Assembly: GCA_964548905.1 (NCBI GenBank)
Contig: CAZJTL010000147.1
Location: 1-13,242, forward strand
Direction: 5' to 3'
Length of the DNA stretch: 13,242 nt
DNA from: CAZJTL01 sp964548905
GTDB lineage: Bacteria > Cyanobacteriota > Cyanobacteriia > Cyanobacteriales > Xenococcaceae
Part shown: one piece after another, positions 1-7,057 of the stretch
How the letters are laid out: every line of letters starts with the position of its first letter
Position numbering within the stretch: position 1 is the first letter of the stretch
Program-made: the position numbers and the translations under genes
The notes under the pieces: model-generated
What the model saw: only the letters and a program-made list of their open reading frames with translations
What the model was told of the DNA's origin: nothing
The model's database searches: none

Positions 1-177
1 AACTAAATGACTCCATACCTTGCCAGAATTAGTAAAAACACTACTGAGAATAAAAATAACAGGAGTGGCGATCGATAGAGCAATGGCGATCGCCAGCAAA
101 GTCCATCCCTGCCCAATGGGAGCGATCGCGCCTTTGACAGCTTGCCCAAGCGATGAATCTTGCTCTAGATTAGTCAT
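1..177 (-). CDS. ABC transporter permease, N-terminus only (probably ferric-iron type)
   Basis: Only the first 59 codons are in the window; the gene runs off the left edge. The start ATG (175-177) gives a short polar N-terminus, then a hydrophobic segment at about residues 26-48 (WTLLAIAIAL...), then a loop reading FTNSGKVWSHLV. A first membrane helix followed by a VFxxxGxVWxHL loop is typical of the large two-domain permeases of the Fbp/Fut ferric-iron ABC family, which sit in the inner membrane and pass substrate from a periplasmic binding protein to an ATPase. The start codon lies inside the last codons of the upstream 130-aa gene (8-nt overlap), so the two are probably translationally coupled. 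The family call rests on about 40 residues; another importer of the same superfamily is possible. Confidence 0.55.
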   Translation of the reverse strand, partial: MTNLEQDSSLGQAVKGAIAPIGQGWTLLAIAIALSIATPVIFILSSVFTNSGKVWSHLV

Positions 178-562
178 GAGTTGGTGCTTTACCGATTACT
201 AATTTCCAGAGAGGATGACGGGGGCCATATTTACGAATTCTTGCTACCCACTTTTCTAGACGGTGCTTTTCTCTAGCTGGAAGTCCAAACAAATCGTTTC
301 TGCTTTGCCAAATTAGAGCAGAAGTAGTCATAGCAATGCAAAATGCCAGACATAATGTAGGTAGGGGATTAAACATCAGGCCATAACGTACTGCCGACCA
401 AGTAAAATAATCGAACCAAAGTACAATTTCTTGACGTAAACCCCAAATACCGATTAAACCCAGAGTCATCCAACAGAACAAAACAAACAGCCATCTGCCA
501 TAGACTGTCATGCGATAGAGTCGTTCAACTTCCTTAGCCAACTTAGGATCGAGGTGGTTCAT
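170..562 (-). CDS. Two-helix membrane protein of unknown function
   Basis: This encodes 130 aa. The N-terminus is charged (MNHLDPKLAKEVERLYRMTV). Two hydrophobic segments follow, at about residues 23-42 (rich in W, F, L) and 65-85, and then a strongly basic cytosolic-looking tail (residues 88-125, many R and K). I do not recognise a named family. The protein is probably an integral inner-membrane protein with both ends inside. Its stop TAA overlaps the start of the ABC permease (shared ATGACTAA), so it probably shares an mRNA with the transporter and may assist it. No clear Shine-Dalgarno sequence precedes the ATG at 562, which is common in cyanobacteria. Confidence 0.75.
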   Translation of the reverse strand: MNHLDPKLAKEVERLYRMTVYGRWLFVLFCWMTLGLIGIWGLRQEIVLWFDYFTWSAVRYGLMFNPLPTLCLAFCIAMTTSALIWQSRNDLFGLPAREKHRLEKWVARIRKYGPRHPLWKLVIGKAPTHD

Positions 563-580
563 AGATTTTGGGTATCAGCA

Positions 581-721
581 GGGGACTAGGGATTAGGGAT
601 TAGGGGTTAGGGTGTAGGGACTAGGGGCTAGGGGTTAGGGGTTAGGGGAACAGGCGAGAAAGCAGTTAGCAATTAGCAATTAGCAATTAGCGATCAACAA
701 TGAACTATGAACTATGAACTA
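581..721. repeat. STRR mosaic downstream of secF
   Basis: Three kinds of short tandem repeat lie side by side. Positions 581-648 hold G-rich 7-10-mers of the types GGGATTA, GGGGTTA, GGGTGTA and GGGGCTA. Positions 665-690 hold about three copies of TTAGCAA. Positions 701-721 hold three copies of TGAACTA. The last tract runs up to the stop codon of secF. This matches the short tandemly repeated repetitive sequences of cyanobacteria; no coding function is seen. Confidence 0.85.
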
Positions 722-1675
722 TCACCCATTCTGTAGATCGGTTTTACGATCGATTGCCTCTTTCTTTTCAGTTCGCGATCGCCACCAAGCAAGCAAGGTA
801 CTGGCGATGAAAATACTCGAATAAGCACCGAAAGAAAAACCAATAATCAATGCTAGCGCAAAATATTTTAACGTCTCCCCACCAAAAATGAAAATTGCCG
901 TCAATGGTAATAGAGCGGTGAGAGAGGTATTAATCGATCGCCCTAAAGTTTGATTGACGGCGCTATCAACAATGTCATTGATGGGTAATTCTGGATTTTG
1001 AGTAATAGTTTCACGAATGCGATCGTAAATAACCACCGTATCGTTAACGGAGAAACCAATAATCGTCAGCAGAGCAACTAGAAATAAACTATCAACTTCT
1101 AGACCAGCTAATAAACCTAGAATCGAAAAAACACCAGCGGTAATTACAGTATCGTGAAACAGGGCGACGATCGCAAAAAAAGCATAATCAAACTGAAAAC
1201 GAAAACTCAGATAAACAATAATGCCAAAAAAGGAAATAATTAAAGCTAGCAAACCAGAGACAAACAATTCTTGACCAATAGTCGGACCAACAGTATCGAT
1301 TTGAATGCTTTCTTTGGCAAATTTACCCAGTTTGGCGCTCAGTTCATTTTGTAGCTTCGTTCTTTGGTCAACTTCTAGAGTTTTGGCGCGAATAGAAAGA
1401 TTGTAATTATCTATTACCTGAATACTACTTCCACCTAAACCTTGAGTTTCCAATGCTTCTCTAACCTTGTCAACCGCGATCGGCTGACTACAATTATTGG
1501 CAACAGAACAATCGAGTCCAAATTGCAATCTAGTTCCACCAATAAAGTCTAAACCAGGACGTTGGGGAGCGCCCAAAATATTAAAAGAAACAGCCATGGC
1601 GACTATACTAGCGATCGTCAGAAAGCTAGAAACAGTCCACCAAATTTTTTGCTGTTTGATTACGCTAAATGCCAT
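722..1675 (-). CDS. secF: Protein translocase subunit SecF
   Basis: This encodes 317 aa, the usual length for the family. SecF pairs with SecD in the inner membrane (in cyanobacteria possibly also the thylakoid membrane) and uses the proton motive force to help pull preproteins through SecYEG. The sequence has a first helix at about residues 11-33, a small periplasmic P1-like domain (about 36-130) opening with the family motif GLDFIGGTRL, and five further helices from about 135 to 297. The conserved helix-4 segment IGFSVNDTVVIYDRIRET carries Asp212, and QTLGRSINTSLTALL carries Arg246; these match the acidic and basic residues needed for proton transport in bacterial SecDF. The ATG at 1675 has the purine-rich ribosome site AGGAGAGGAA about 10 nt upstream and lies 18 nt after the secD stop, so secD-secF form one operon. 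The C-terminus is a short charged tail. Confidence 0.97.
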   Translation of the reverse strand: MAFSVIKQQKIWWTVSSFLTIASIVAMAVSFNILGAPQRPGLDFIGGTRLQFGLDCSVANNCSQPIAVDKVREALETQGLGGSSIQVIDNYNLSIRAKTLEVDQRTKLQNELSAKLGKFAKESIQIDTVGPTIGQELFVSGLLALIISFFGIIVYLSFRFQFDYAFFAIVALFHDTVITAGVFSILGLLAGLEVDSLFLVALLTIIGFSVNDTVVIYDRIRETITQNPELPINDIVDSAVNQTLGRSINTSLTALLPLTAIFIFGGETLKYFALALIIGFSFGAYSSIFIASTLLAWWRSRTEKKEAIDRKTDLQNG

Positions 1676-1693
1676 TACAATTCGATTCCTCTC

Positions 1694-3112
1694 CTAAGAT
1701 TTCGTTGCCGATGCAGGTAAATTCGGACAAAACAATTCTGGTTTTTGTCGTAAATTGGGAAATCCCAACACTGCCAGTAACAACATGGTACGACTGCAAG
1801 TAAGGGCAGTAAACATGGAAATTAGCACCCCTAACGCCAAAGTTAGAGCAAAACCTTTAACCAACCCCGAACCAAGCCAAAATAATGCCCCACAAGCAAT
1901 TAAAGTGGTGACATTACTATCGAGAATACTGGAGAAAGCCCGATAAAAACCCGACTCGATCGAGCGATAGAGAGTTTTACCCGCTCTTAATTCTTCTCTG
2001 GTACGCTCGAAAATTAGGACGTTAGCATCTACTGCCATGCCGATGCTCAGAATAAATCCCGCAATTCCAGGCAAGGTTAAGGTAACGCCGACTAGAGCAA
2101 AACTAGCCAAACAGAGAATTGTGTAGATAGCTAGAGCAATATCGGCAATTACTCCCAGTAAGCGATAGTAAACTGCCATAAACACAAACACCAGGAATAA
2201 GCCAGCTAAACCAGCGTAAATACTCCGTCTGATGCTATCTTGTCCGAGGGTAGCGCCTACAGTACGGTTTTCAACTACTGCTACAGGAAAAGGTAAAGAA
2301 CCGCCTCGAATTTGTACAGCTAAATCGTTAGCACTCTCTAAGGTAAAGTTACCAGTTATCACTGCACTATTGCCAGTAATACCTGTCTGGGCAAATTCTA
2401 CACCCACTACAGGAGCGCTAATCAAGGCATCATCTAAGAAAATACCAATACTGCGTCCAGTTCCCGCTAGGTTTTTGGTTAGTTCGGCAAATTTTTTGCC
2501 CCCATCTTCATCAAAGTTAATGGCTACTTCCCAACTGTTACCAGTTTGAGTTGGTTCGGGACGAGCATTTTTGAGATTGGTACCAGTTAACCCAACAGAT
2601 TGAAAAAATTGCGCGATCGCTCGATTGGATTCTTGTAAAGATTTTTGTAGTTGCTCTTTCTCTGCTGCTTTTTTCGGATCGCCACCAGTTTTTTTGAGTA
2701 ATGCTAAAGCTGCTTCTTTTTGTCTCTGTACTTGAAACTCAGCCGCAAACTCTCCTTCAGTATCTTTTTTTTGTTCTTTAAACTCTAGTTGAGCAGTTCC
2801 TCCCAAAACTCTTTCTGCTTGTTCGGGATCGGTGACACCAGGAAGTTGCACTAAAATTTTATCTTCACCAACGCTTTGTACTAATGGCTCAGCCACACCA
2901 AGAGCATTAATCCGATTTTCGATTACTTTTTGAACGGCACTTAAATCTTCTGGTTTAATCTTTTGAATTTCTTTAGTTGGTTTAACTTGAATCGTTAGTT
3001 GCGCTCCTCCTTTAAGATCTAAACCTAATTGAGGAGGCAACTGAAATAAAGTAACGATAGCAGCCGCTACCAGTACTAAAATCAGGACAATAATAATACG
3101 CTGTTTCTCCAT
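1694..3112 (-). CDS. secD: Protein translocase subunit SecD
   Basis: This encodes 472 aa, the usual cyanobacterial length. An N-terminal helix (about residues 5-25) is followed by GLDLKGGAQLTIQV, the SecD signature, and a large periplasmic domain (about 30-290). That domain includes a Lys/Glu/Gln-rich stretch (about 113-165) that looks like an insertion relative to the minimal fold. Five helices follow from about 298 to 452. ILSIGMAVDANVLIFERTREE carries Asp362, the conserved helix-4 proton-path residue, and the block GFYRAFSSILDSNVTTLIA is also typical. The protein acts with SecF as a proton-driven translocation motor. The ATG is preceded directly by GGAGGA, spaced closer than ideal, but the N-terminal helix fits this start. 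secF follows 18 nt downstream. Confidence 0.97.
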   Translation of the reverse strand: MEKQRIIIVLILVLVAAAIVTLFQLPPQLGLDLKGGAQLTIQVKPTKEIQKIKPEDLSAVQKVIENRINALGVAEPLVQSVGEDKILVQLPGVTDPEQAERVLGGTAQLEFKEQKKDTEGEFAAEFQVQRQKEAALALLKKTGGDPKKAAEKEQLQKSLQESNRAIAQFFQSVGLTGTNLKNARPEPTQTGNSWEVAINFDEDGGKKFAELTKNLAGTGRSIGIFLDDALISAPVVGVEFAQTGITGNSAVITGNFTLESANDLAVQIRGGSLPFPVAVVENRTVGATLGQDSIRRSIYAGLAGLFLVFVFMAVYYRLLGVIADIALAIYTILCLASFALVGVTLTLPGIAGFILSIGMAVDANVLIFERTREELRAGKTLYRSIESGFYRAFSSILDSNVTTLIACGALFWLGSGLVKGFALTLALGVLISMFTALTCSRTMLLLAVLGFPNLRQKPELFCPNLPASATKS

Positions 3113-3145
3113 TCCTCCGACCTACTGCACTTTTTGGTGACTCTC

Positions 3146-3174
3146 ATTATATGTCAGGAGTAGGGATTAGGGGT
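3146..3174 (-). promoter_or_regulatory. Putative secD promoter
   Basis: On the minus strand a perfect TATAAT box lies at 3146-3151, 34 nt upstream of the secD ATG. Seventeen bases further up, where a -35 box would sit (3169-3174), the sequence is ACCCCT, which belongs to the STRR tract. The promoter therefore has a strong -10 and no recognisable -35 element. It may depend on an activator or a group 2 sigma factor. The call rests on one hexamer in an AT-rich gap. Confidence 0.4.
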
Positions 3175-3330
3175 TAGGGATTAGGGATTAGGGGATTGGG
3201 GGTGTGGGGTGTAGGGTGTAGGGTGTAGGGAGACAATTCGCACTTCGCAATTAAAAAAACTTATGACTTATGACTTATGACTTAATACTTATTTACCTCC
3301 TGCCTCCTGCCTTCTGCCTCCTGCCTTCTA
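3157..3330. repeat. STRR mosaic upstream of secD
   Basis: Positions 3157-3230 hold G-rich units (GGGATTA, GGGGTTA, GGGTGTA). Positions 3260-3284 hold TTATGAC copies, and 3296-3330 hold CCTCCTG and CCTTCTG units. The unit types and their order (G-rich, then AT-rich heptamers, then CTTCTGCC) are the same as in the mosaic at 7058-7273. The block starts 45 nt upstream of secD and probably overlaps its promoter. Confidence 0.85.
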
Positions 3331-3423
3331 CTCCCTCTTAAGTGCATAAATTAACTAAGAATCTCGTATCTATATTTCAGGTAGCAAGATAGCGTAGCGA
3401 AATAGATCTGAGTCGATTATGAA

Positions 3424-3507
3424 AATAACTAGTTACTATTTAAATTTTGTATCATCAATGAAGTCTGTTGCCATTAATAATTAACACTTAAGTTCTAACT
3501 AGTTATT
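3424..3507. promoter_or_regulatory. Paired TAACTAGTTA palindromes
   Basis: The perfect 10-bp palindrome TAACTAGTTA occurs at 3426-3435 and again at 3496-3505, so their centres are 70 bp apart. The flanks extend this to a 12-bp perfect inverted repeat (AATAACTAGTTA at 3424-3435, TAACTAGTTATT at 3496-3507). Two identical dyads in a divergent gap suggest paired binding sites for a dimeric regulator. The IS630-derived HTH protein encoded just downstream is one candidate, but there is no direct evidence. Confidence 0.4.
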
Positions 3508-3708
3508 ACAATAACTTTTAATATCTAACAGTAGAAACGGCAAATCAACCACGATAAGTGGTACTATTTAAGGGAAAAATGAAGATTTAAGAAAGTTTTA
3601 CAAAAATATTACCGAAAATTAGTTAGATTTAAATTGTGAAAATTAAGTAAAGACGACTTAGACCTTTCTCCTCCTACACACATCTTGAAACATTAACTGT
3701 AAATTATG

Positions 3709-3723
3709 TTGCCATTTTGGCAA
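3709..3723. promoter_or_regulatory. Inverted repeat just upstream of the HTH gene
   Basis: TTGCCA-TTT-TGGCAA is a perfect 6-bp inverted repeat with a 3-nt centre, ending 23 nt before the start codon at 3747. It could be an operator for autoregulation or a small hairpin in the 5' leader. No convincing -35/-10 pair was found beside it. Confidence 0.3.
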
Positions 3724-3746
3724 GTAGATATAGAGACGACTAAGCC

Positions 3747-4361
3747 ATGCTGGACAAATATTTGCGGAAAGAAGTATCTAAGGACGATCGGAAAGAGCAA
3801 GGAAAATTTTTAACTTCCTTTCAAAAGCAACTGCTGCTGAAAAAATTACAAACCAATCTGCGACCTGAGTATCGTCGTCGGATTGAAATTATGCTGCTAG
3901 CCGATCTCGGTCAATCACAAACACAAATTTGTGAGAACTTAAGCTGTTCTCACGAAACAGCCAGATATTGGATTTATATGGCTAAAACAGGTCAAGCTCA
4001 CAAATGGGATGCTACCGCAGTAGGTAGACCTAAAACCATCGATGATGAATATTTGGAGCGATTAAAAGAATTAATTGCTCGCAGTCCTCGCGAATATGGT
4101 TATGCTTTTGAGCGTTGGACGGCGCAATGGTTAAGCAAACATCTGGCTCAAGAATTTGGTGTTGAAGTTAGCGATCGCCACATTAATCGTCTACTCAAAA
4201 ATATGGGGCTTTCTACACGTTCCAAAAATTCTCGTCAAGAAACAGCAAAATATAGCGATCGCAACACCCCTGATAATGCTAATATAGTCCTTCGCAACTT
4301 AAGTACTAGGGTTAGTCCTAAATTAATTAACTTTAGTCCATTTCAGCAAGAGCGTTTTTAA
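3747..4361 (+). CDS. HTH protein derived from an IS630-type transposase N-terminus
   Basis: This encodes 204 aa. Residues about 41-80 form a first helix-turn-helix (RRIEIMLLADLGQSQTQICE...SHETARYWI). Residues about 100-158 form the second, winged helix-turn-helix typical of IS630 transposases (SPREYGYAFERWTAQWLSKH..., ending ...HINRLLKNMGLS). Full IS630 transposases run to about 340 aa and continue with a DDE nuclease. Here the protein ends about 45 polar residues after the DNA-binding part, no DDE motif follows, and no terminal inverted repeats or TA duplications are seen. It is therefore either a domesticated DNA-binding protein or a truncated relic. The clean frame, its own upstream gap with palindromes, and its position in front of the parvulin gene favour a retained regulator. 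Confidence 0.75.
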   Translation: MLDKYLRKEVSKDDRKEQGKFLTSFQKQLLLKKLQTNLRPEYRRRIEIMLLADLGQSQTQICENLSCSHETARYWIYMAKTGQAHKWDATAVGRPKTIDDEYLERLKELIARSPREYGYAFERWTAQWLSKHLAQEFGVEVSDRHINRLLKNMGLSTRSKNSRQETAKYSDRNTPDNANIVLRNLSTRVSPKLINFSPFQQERF

Positions 4362-4381
4362 AGTACGAAGGCAGAGGGAAA

Positions 4382-4462
4382 AGAAGGCAGAAGGCAGAAG
4401 TTTTTACTTGCTACTTACTACTTGCTACTTTCCCTACACCCTACACCCTATCCCCTATCCCC
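4382..4462. repeat. STRR mosaic between HTH and parvulin genes, inverted orientation
   Basis: AGAAGGC units at 4382-4399 are followed by CTTGCTACTTACTA-type units (4407-4430) and by CCCTACA and CCCCTAT units (4432-4462). This is the complement, in reversed order, of the mosaics at 581-721, 3157-3330 and 7058-7273, so the block sits the other way round, matching the plus-strand genes on either side. Confidence 0.8.
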
Positions 4463-4481
4463 TGACCTATGACTTAAAACT

Positions 4482-5267
4482 ATGGAAAAAGCGATCGACA
4501 TTAACCGTGACGATCTTTTTGAGTATGCAAAACTTTCTTGTAAATTGCCTCAACTTCTTGAAGGCGCGATCGTCTGTAAAATTATTCAATCTACAGCAGC
4601 TCAACTTGGAATTGAGGTAAATCGAGAAGATCTGCAACAAGCCGCAGATAGTTTTCGGATCGAAAAAAAATTACATCAAGCTGACGAAACAAAATTTTGG
4701 TTACAAAAACATTTTTTATCTTTAGATGACTTTGAAACTTTAATTTACATAAATACTCTTTCAGAAAAATTAGCCAAACATTTATTTGCCGATCAAGTAG
4801 AGTCATATTTTGAGGAGAACAAAGACAACTATGTCGAAGTTGTCATGTACGAAATCGTTTTGAACGATCATGACTTGGCTACAGAACTTTATTATTCCTT
4901 GAAGATGGGAAAAGGCAATTTTCATTCCTTAGCACGACGCTACATTAAAGATGCCAACTTACGCCGCTCTGGTGGATATAAAGGAGTGTTTTTTTGTCAC
5001 CAGTTACCTTCTGATATTGCCCAAGCTGTTTTAGCAGTTCGAGCGCCTCAACTACTCAAACCCATTGTTACAGCTAAAGGGGTGCATCTAGTCTTAATCG
5101 AAGAAATGATTCAGCCCAAATTGGATGAGCGTTTGCAAGCTAACATCATGTCAGATTTATTTTCTCATTGGCTAGAACAACAAATCTTACAGACACAAGT
5201 AGAAACACACTTTGAACTAACAAGCCAACCTAGTCAAAGCGAGATATTAAGCTATTTTTCAGCTTAA
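4482..5267 (+). CDS. Parvulin-type (PpiC-like) peptidylprolyl isomerase, cytoplasmic
   Basis: This encodes 261 aa. Residues about 1-112 form a helical SurA/PpiC-like N-terminal region. Residues about 117-210 form the parvulin fold: FHSLARRYIKD, then RRSGGYKGVF, then LPSDIAQAVLAV and KPIVTAKGVHLVLIEEM. A helical tail ends the protein. There is no signal peptide, so it should act in the cytosol. The usual first-strand catalytic His is replaced (VMYEIVL where ASHIL is common), while Asp157 and His202 are kept, so activity may be reduced and a chaperone role is possible. Such soluble PpiC proteins often neighbour HlyD adaptors and peptidase-type ABC exporters in cyanobacteria, which fits the convergent REC-HlyD gene. 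The ATG at 4482 has no Shine-Dalgarno sequence and follows an STRR tract. Confidence 0.8.
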   Translation: MEKAIDINRDDLFEYAKLSCKLPQLLEGAIVCKIIQSTAAQLGIEVNREDLQQAADSFRIEKKLHQADETKFWLQKHFLSLDDFETLIYINTLSEKLAKHLFADQVESYFEENKDNYVEVVMYEIVLNDHDLATELYYSLKMGKGNFHSLARRYIKDANLRRSGGYKGVFFCHQLPSDIAQAVLAVRAPQLLKPIVTAKGVHLVLIEEMIQPKLDERLQANIMSDLFSHWLEQQILQTQVETHFELTSQPSQSEILSYFSA

Positions 5268-5285
5268 ATCCTCGCCCTGTTTCCT

Positions 5286-5315
5286 CCTCAATCGAAAAAC
5301 ATGGTTTTTCTGAGG
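5286..5315. terminator. Hairpin between convergent genes
   Basis: CCTC-4 nt-GAAAAAC-ATG-GTTTTTC-T-GAGG folds with a perfect 7-bp inner stem (5294-5300 with 5304-5310). It begins 18 nt after the parvulin stop and covers the last codons of the convergent REC-HlyD gene. No clear U tract follows on either strand, so it may be a weak two-way terminator or a 3'-end stabiliser. Confidence 0.4.
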
Positions 5316-7048
5316 AAAAAACGGAGATATGTCTCAATTTTAGTCACAATTTCCGCTTTACCTTCCATTCCAGCCTCGATCATACACTTTCGGCTTTCTG
5401 TTTGCCAAATATCCTGTTTGGGTTTAATCGTTACTTGGTAGATTCGATCTTCTATTCGAGTATCTTCCTCTTTTTGAATTTTAGAAACATTTGGAGAAAT
5501 AGAGCTGACTGTTCCTTCAAAGTTTTTTTGTAGTGGGGAGGAACAATCAGGAAAGCTAAATCGCGCGATTTGACCGATCTTTACCTTGTCAATTTCCTCT
5601 GAGGAAACCAAAGTTGTAACGATTAGATTAGATTTCATCGGCACTATTTGAGCAACAGAATCGCCAGGGTTCACAATTTGCTCTTGCTTAGAGAGATTAA
5701 GCTTTTGAACGATACCAGCGATCGGAGCGCGAAGGATTGTTTTTTGAAAAGATGAATTAATTTTTTGGATTTCTTGGCGAGAAATACCGATTCTATCCTC
5801 GATAACCTTCTTTTTTTCAGTTATAGCTTCTTTTTCTCGATTTAGAGCAGCGAGAATTGCTTCAGATTCCGCTCTTGTCTCAACCAGTTCTTCTTTAGTG
5901 TGGGCTAAGCGTGCATTACTAGTAGGATTAGAAAGGATTTGCGATCGCTTTAATTTGGCTAATTTGTCCTTAGCTTCTTTAAAAGAAGCTTCTTTTTTTT
6001 CAAGCTGCAATTGAGAAATTGCACCTTTGTTTGCCATTTGCAGGTATAGATCGAGTTCTTGCCGTGCAGATTCAATCTTGGCTTGAGCTTGCTTAATTTC
6101 TTTTTGATTTAACGCTGTTTTGCTTAAATTCTTTGGTCGCTCTAAATTTAGATTAACTTTGGGAAGCAAGGAATTTCGTTCTAGGGCTCTTTGCTTGAGA
6201 TCGATCTGCAAATTGAGATTGCGAATTTGAACATCAATAAGACTAAGTTGCTTAAGCAAATATTTGATGTTTTCATGGAATTGACGCTTTTGAGCTTGAA
6301 GTTGAGAGTCATCGAGCGTAGCGATAATTTCTCCTGCTTCCACTTCTTGATTTAGATCGACTTTGAAACTGCGAATGGTTCCTGCTGTTGCAGTTGAGAT
6401 GGGAATTGGTTCACTTGTATAGCTAATTAGCGCTGGTGCTTTAACTGTCACTTTCTGTTCGATCGCGTTAGCGAAGGTAAGCACTGTACCAAAGAAGGCA
6501 AGTAGCAAAATTCCGCTCGTTTTCGAGAAGCGATGCCAACGCAGAGTAAATCGATCGTAGACAGGAGGAAAGGTGAGACTGCGGGGAGATGGGATGACTA
6601 ATTTTGCTTCTGTTGTTGTACGCTCAATCGTTGCAGGAACTTTCGACGATAATTTGCTAGATAATCCTGGTGCAAGTTGAAGGTATCCTTTATCAAGAAA
6701 TCGAATTGCTTGAGATAATTCTTCAGCAGTAATAGTCTTCAACAAATAACCAATCGCCCCTGCTTCGATCGCTTTATTGACATATTTTTGGTCATCATAA
6801 CTACTCAACAATACTGCCTTAGTTTCGGGAAAATGCTGACAAACCTTTTTTGTCACAGTCAATCCATCGACTTCTGGCATTTCAATATCCAACAAAGCCA
6901 AATCTGGGTGTAATTCTTCAATTAGCTCTAAAGCTAATTTTCCATTATCAGCAGTAGCAACTATTTCTATATCCGATTCTGATTTTAAATAAGTACATAA
7001 AGTTCTGCGAATAAATTTATCATCGTCGGCAACAAGGATACGAATCAT
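5288..7048 (-). CDS. Receiver domain-HlyD membrane-fusion fusion protein, copy 1
   Basis: This encodes 586 aa. Residues 1-120 are a complete response-regulator receiver: acidic pocket Asp8-Asp9-Asp10, phospho-acceptor Asp54 (ALLDIEMPEVDG), Ser82/83 and Lys104 (YLLK). After the linker GYLQLAPGLSSKLSS, where a NarL-type regulator would have its DNA-binding domain, come a single membrane helix (about 178-195) and a HlyD adaptor. The adaptor has a first lipoyl half (217-252), a long coiled-coil hairpin (about 253-432), a second lipoyl half (437-470; LRAPIAGIV) and a beta-barrel region (471-545). Topology is receiver in the cytosol and adaptor in the periplasm. It is expected to bridge an ABC exporter to an outer-membrane channel, with phosphorylation possibly controlling assembly. 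No DNA-binding domain is present. The start is ATG at 7048. An STRR block separates it from the paralogue upstream. Confidence 0.9.
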   Translation of the reverse strand: MIRILVADDDKFIRRTLCTYLKSESDIEIVATADNGKLALELIEELHPDLALLDIEMPEVDGLTVTKKVCQHFPETKAVLLSSYDDQKYVNKAIEAGAIGYLLKTITAEELSQAIRFLDKGYLQLAPGLSSKLSSKVPATIERTTTEAKLVIPSPRSLTFPPVYDRFTLRWHRFSKTSGILLLAFFGTVLTFANAIEQKVTVKAPALISYTSEPIPISTATAGTIRSFKVDLNQEVEAGEIIATLDDSQLQAQKRQFHENIKYLLKQLSLIDVQIRNLNLQIDLKQRALERNSLLPKVNLNLERPKNLSKTALNQKEIKQAQAKIESARQELDLYLQMANKGAISQLQLEKKEASFKEAKDKLAKLKRSQILSNPTSNARLAHTKEELVETRAESEAILAALNREKEAITEKKKVIEDRIGISRQEIQKINSSFQKTILRAPIAGIVQKLNLSKQEQIVNPGDSVAQIVPMKSNLIVTTLVSSEEIDKVKIGQIARFSFPDCSSPLQKNFEGTVSSISPNVSKIQKEEDTRIEDRIYQVTIKPKQDIWQTESRKCMIEAGMEGKAEIVTKIETYLRFFLRKTMFFD

Positions 7049-7057
7049 TAGCTATGG

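Larger units (their letters stand above)
3331..3746. other. Divergent intergenic region, secD / HTH gene
   Basis: After the STRR block, about 400 AT-rich bases carry no gene I can support. A 21-codon frame at 3419-3484 has no ribosome site or family signature. The stretch contains the palindrome pair at 3424-3507, an inverted repeat at 3709-3723, and two copies of AGACGACT (3651-3658 and 3734-3741). The second copy ends 5 nt before the HTH start codon. It is probably regulatory DNA for the HTH gene and possibly for secD. Confidence 0.5.

Noticed and set aside
581..648. G-rich TTAGGGG-type repeats considered as a telomere-like or CRISPR array.
   Set aside because: No unique spacers of constant length and no direct repeats of CRISPR size; the same units recur in other gaps, fitting STRR.
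2232..2549. A 105-codon plus-strand frame inside secD.
   Set aside because: Antisense shadow of secD, with no independent features.
3419..3484. A 21-codon frame (MKITSYYLNFVSSMKSVAIN...) upstream of the HTH gene, considered as a peptide precursor.
   Set aside because: No double-glycine leader, no ribosome site, and it overlaps the palindrome at 3426-3435; length is expected by chance.
3747..4361. Calling this gene a complete, active insertion sequence.
   Set aside because: The DDE domain, terminal inverted repeats and target duplication are all absent from the sequence around it.
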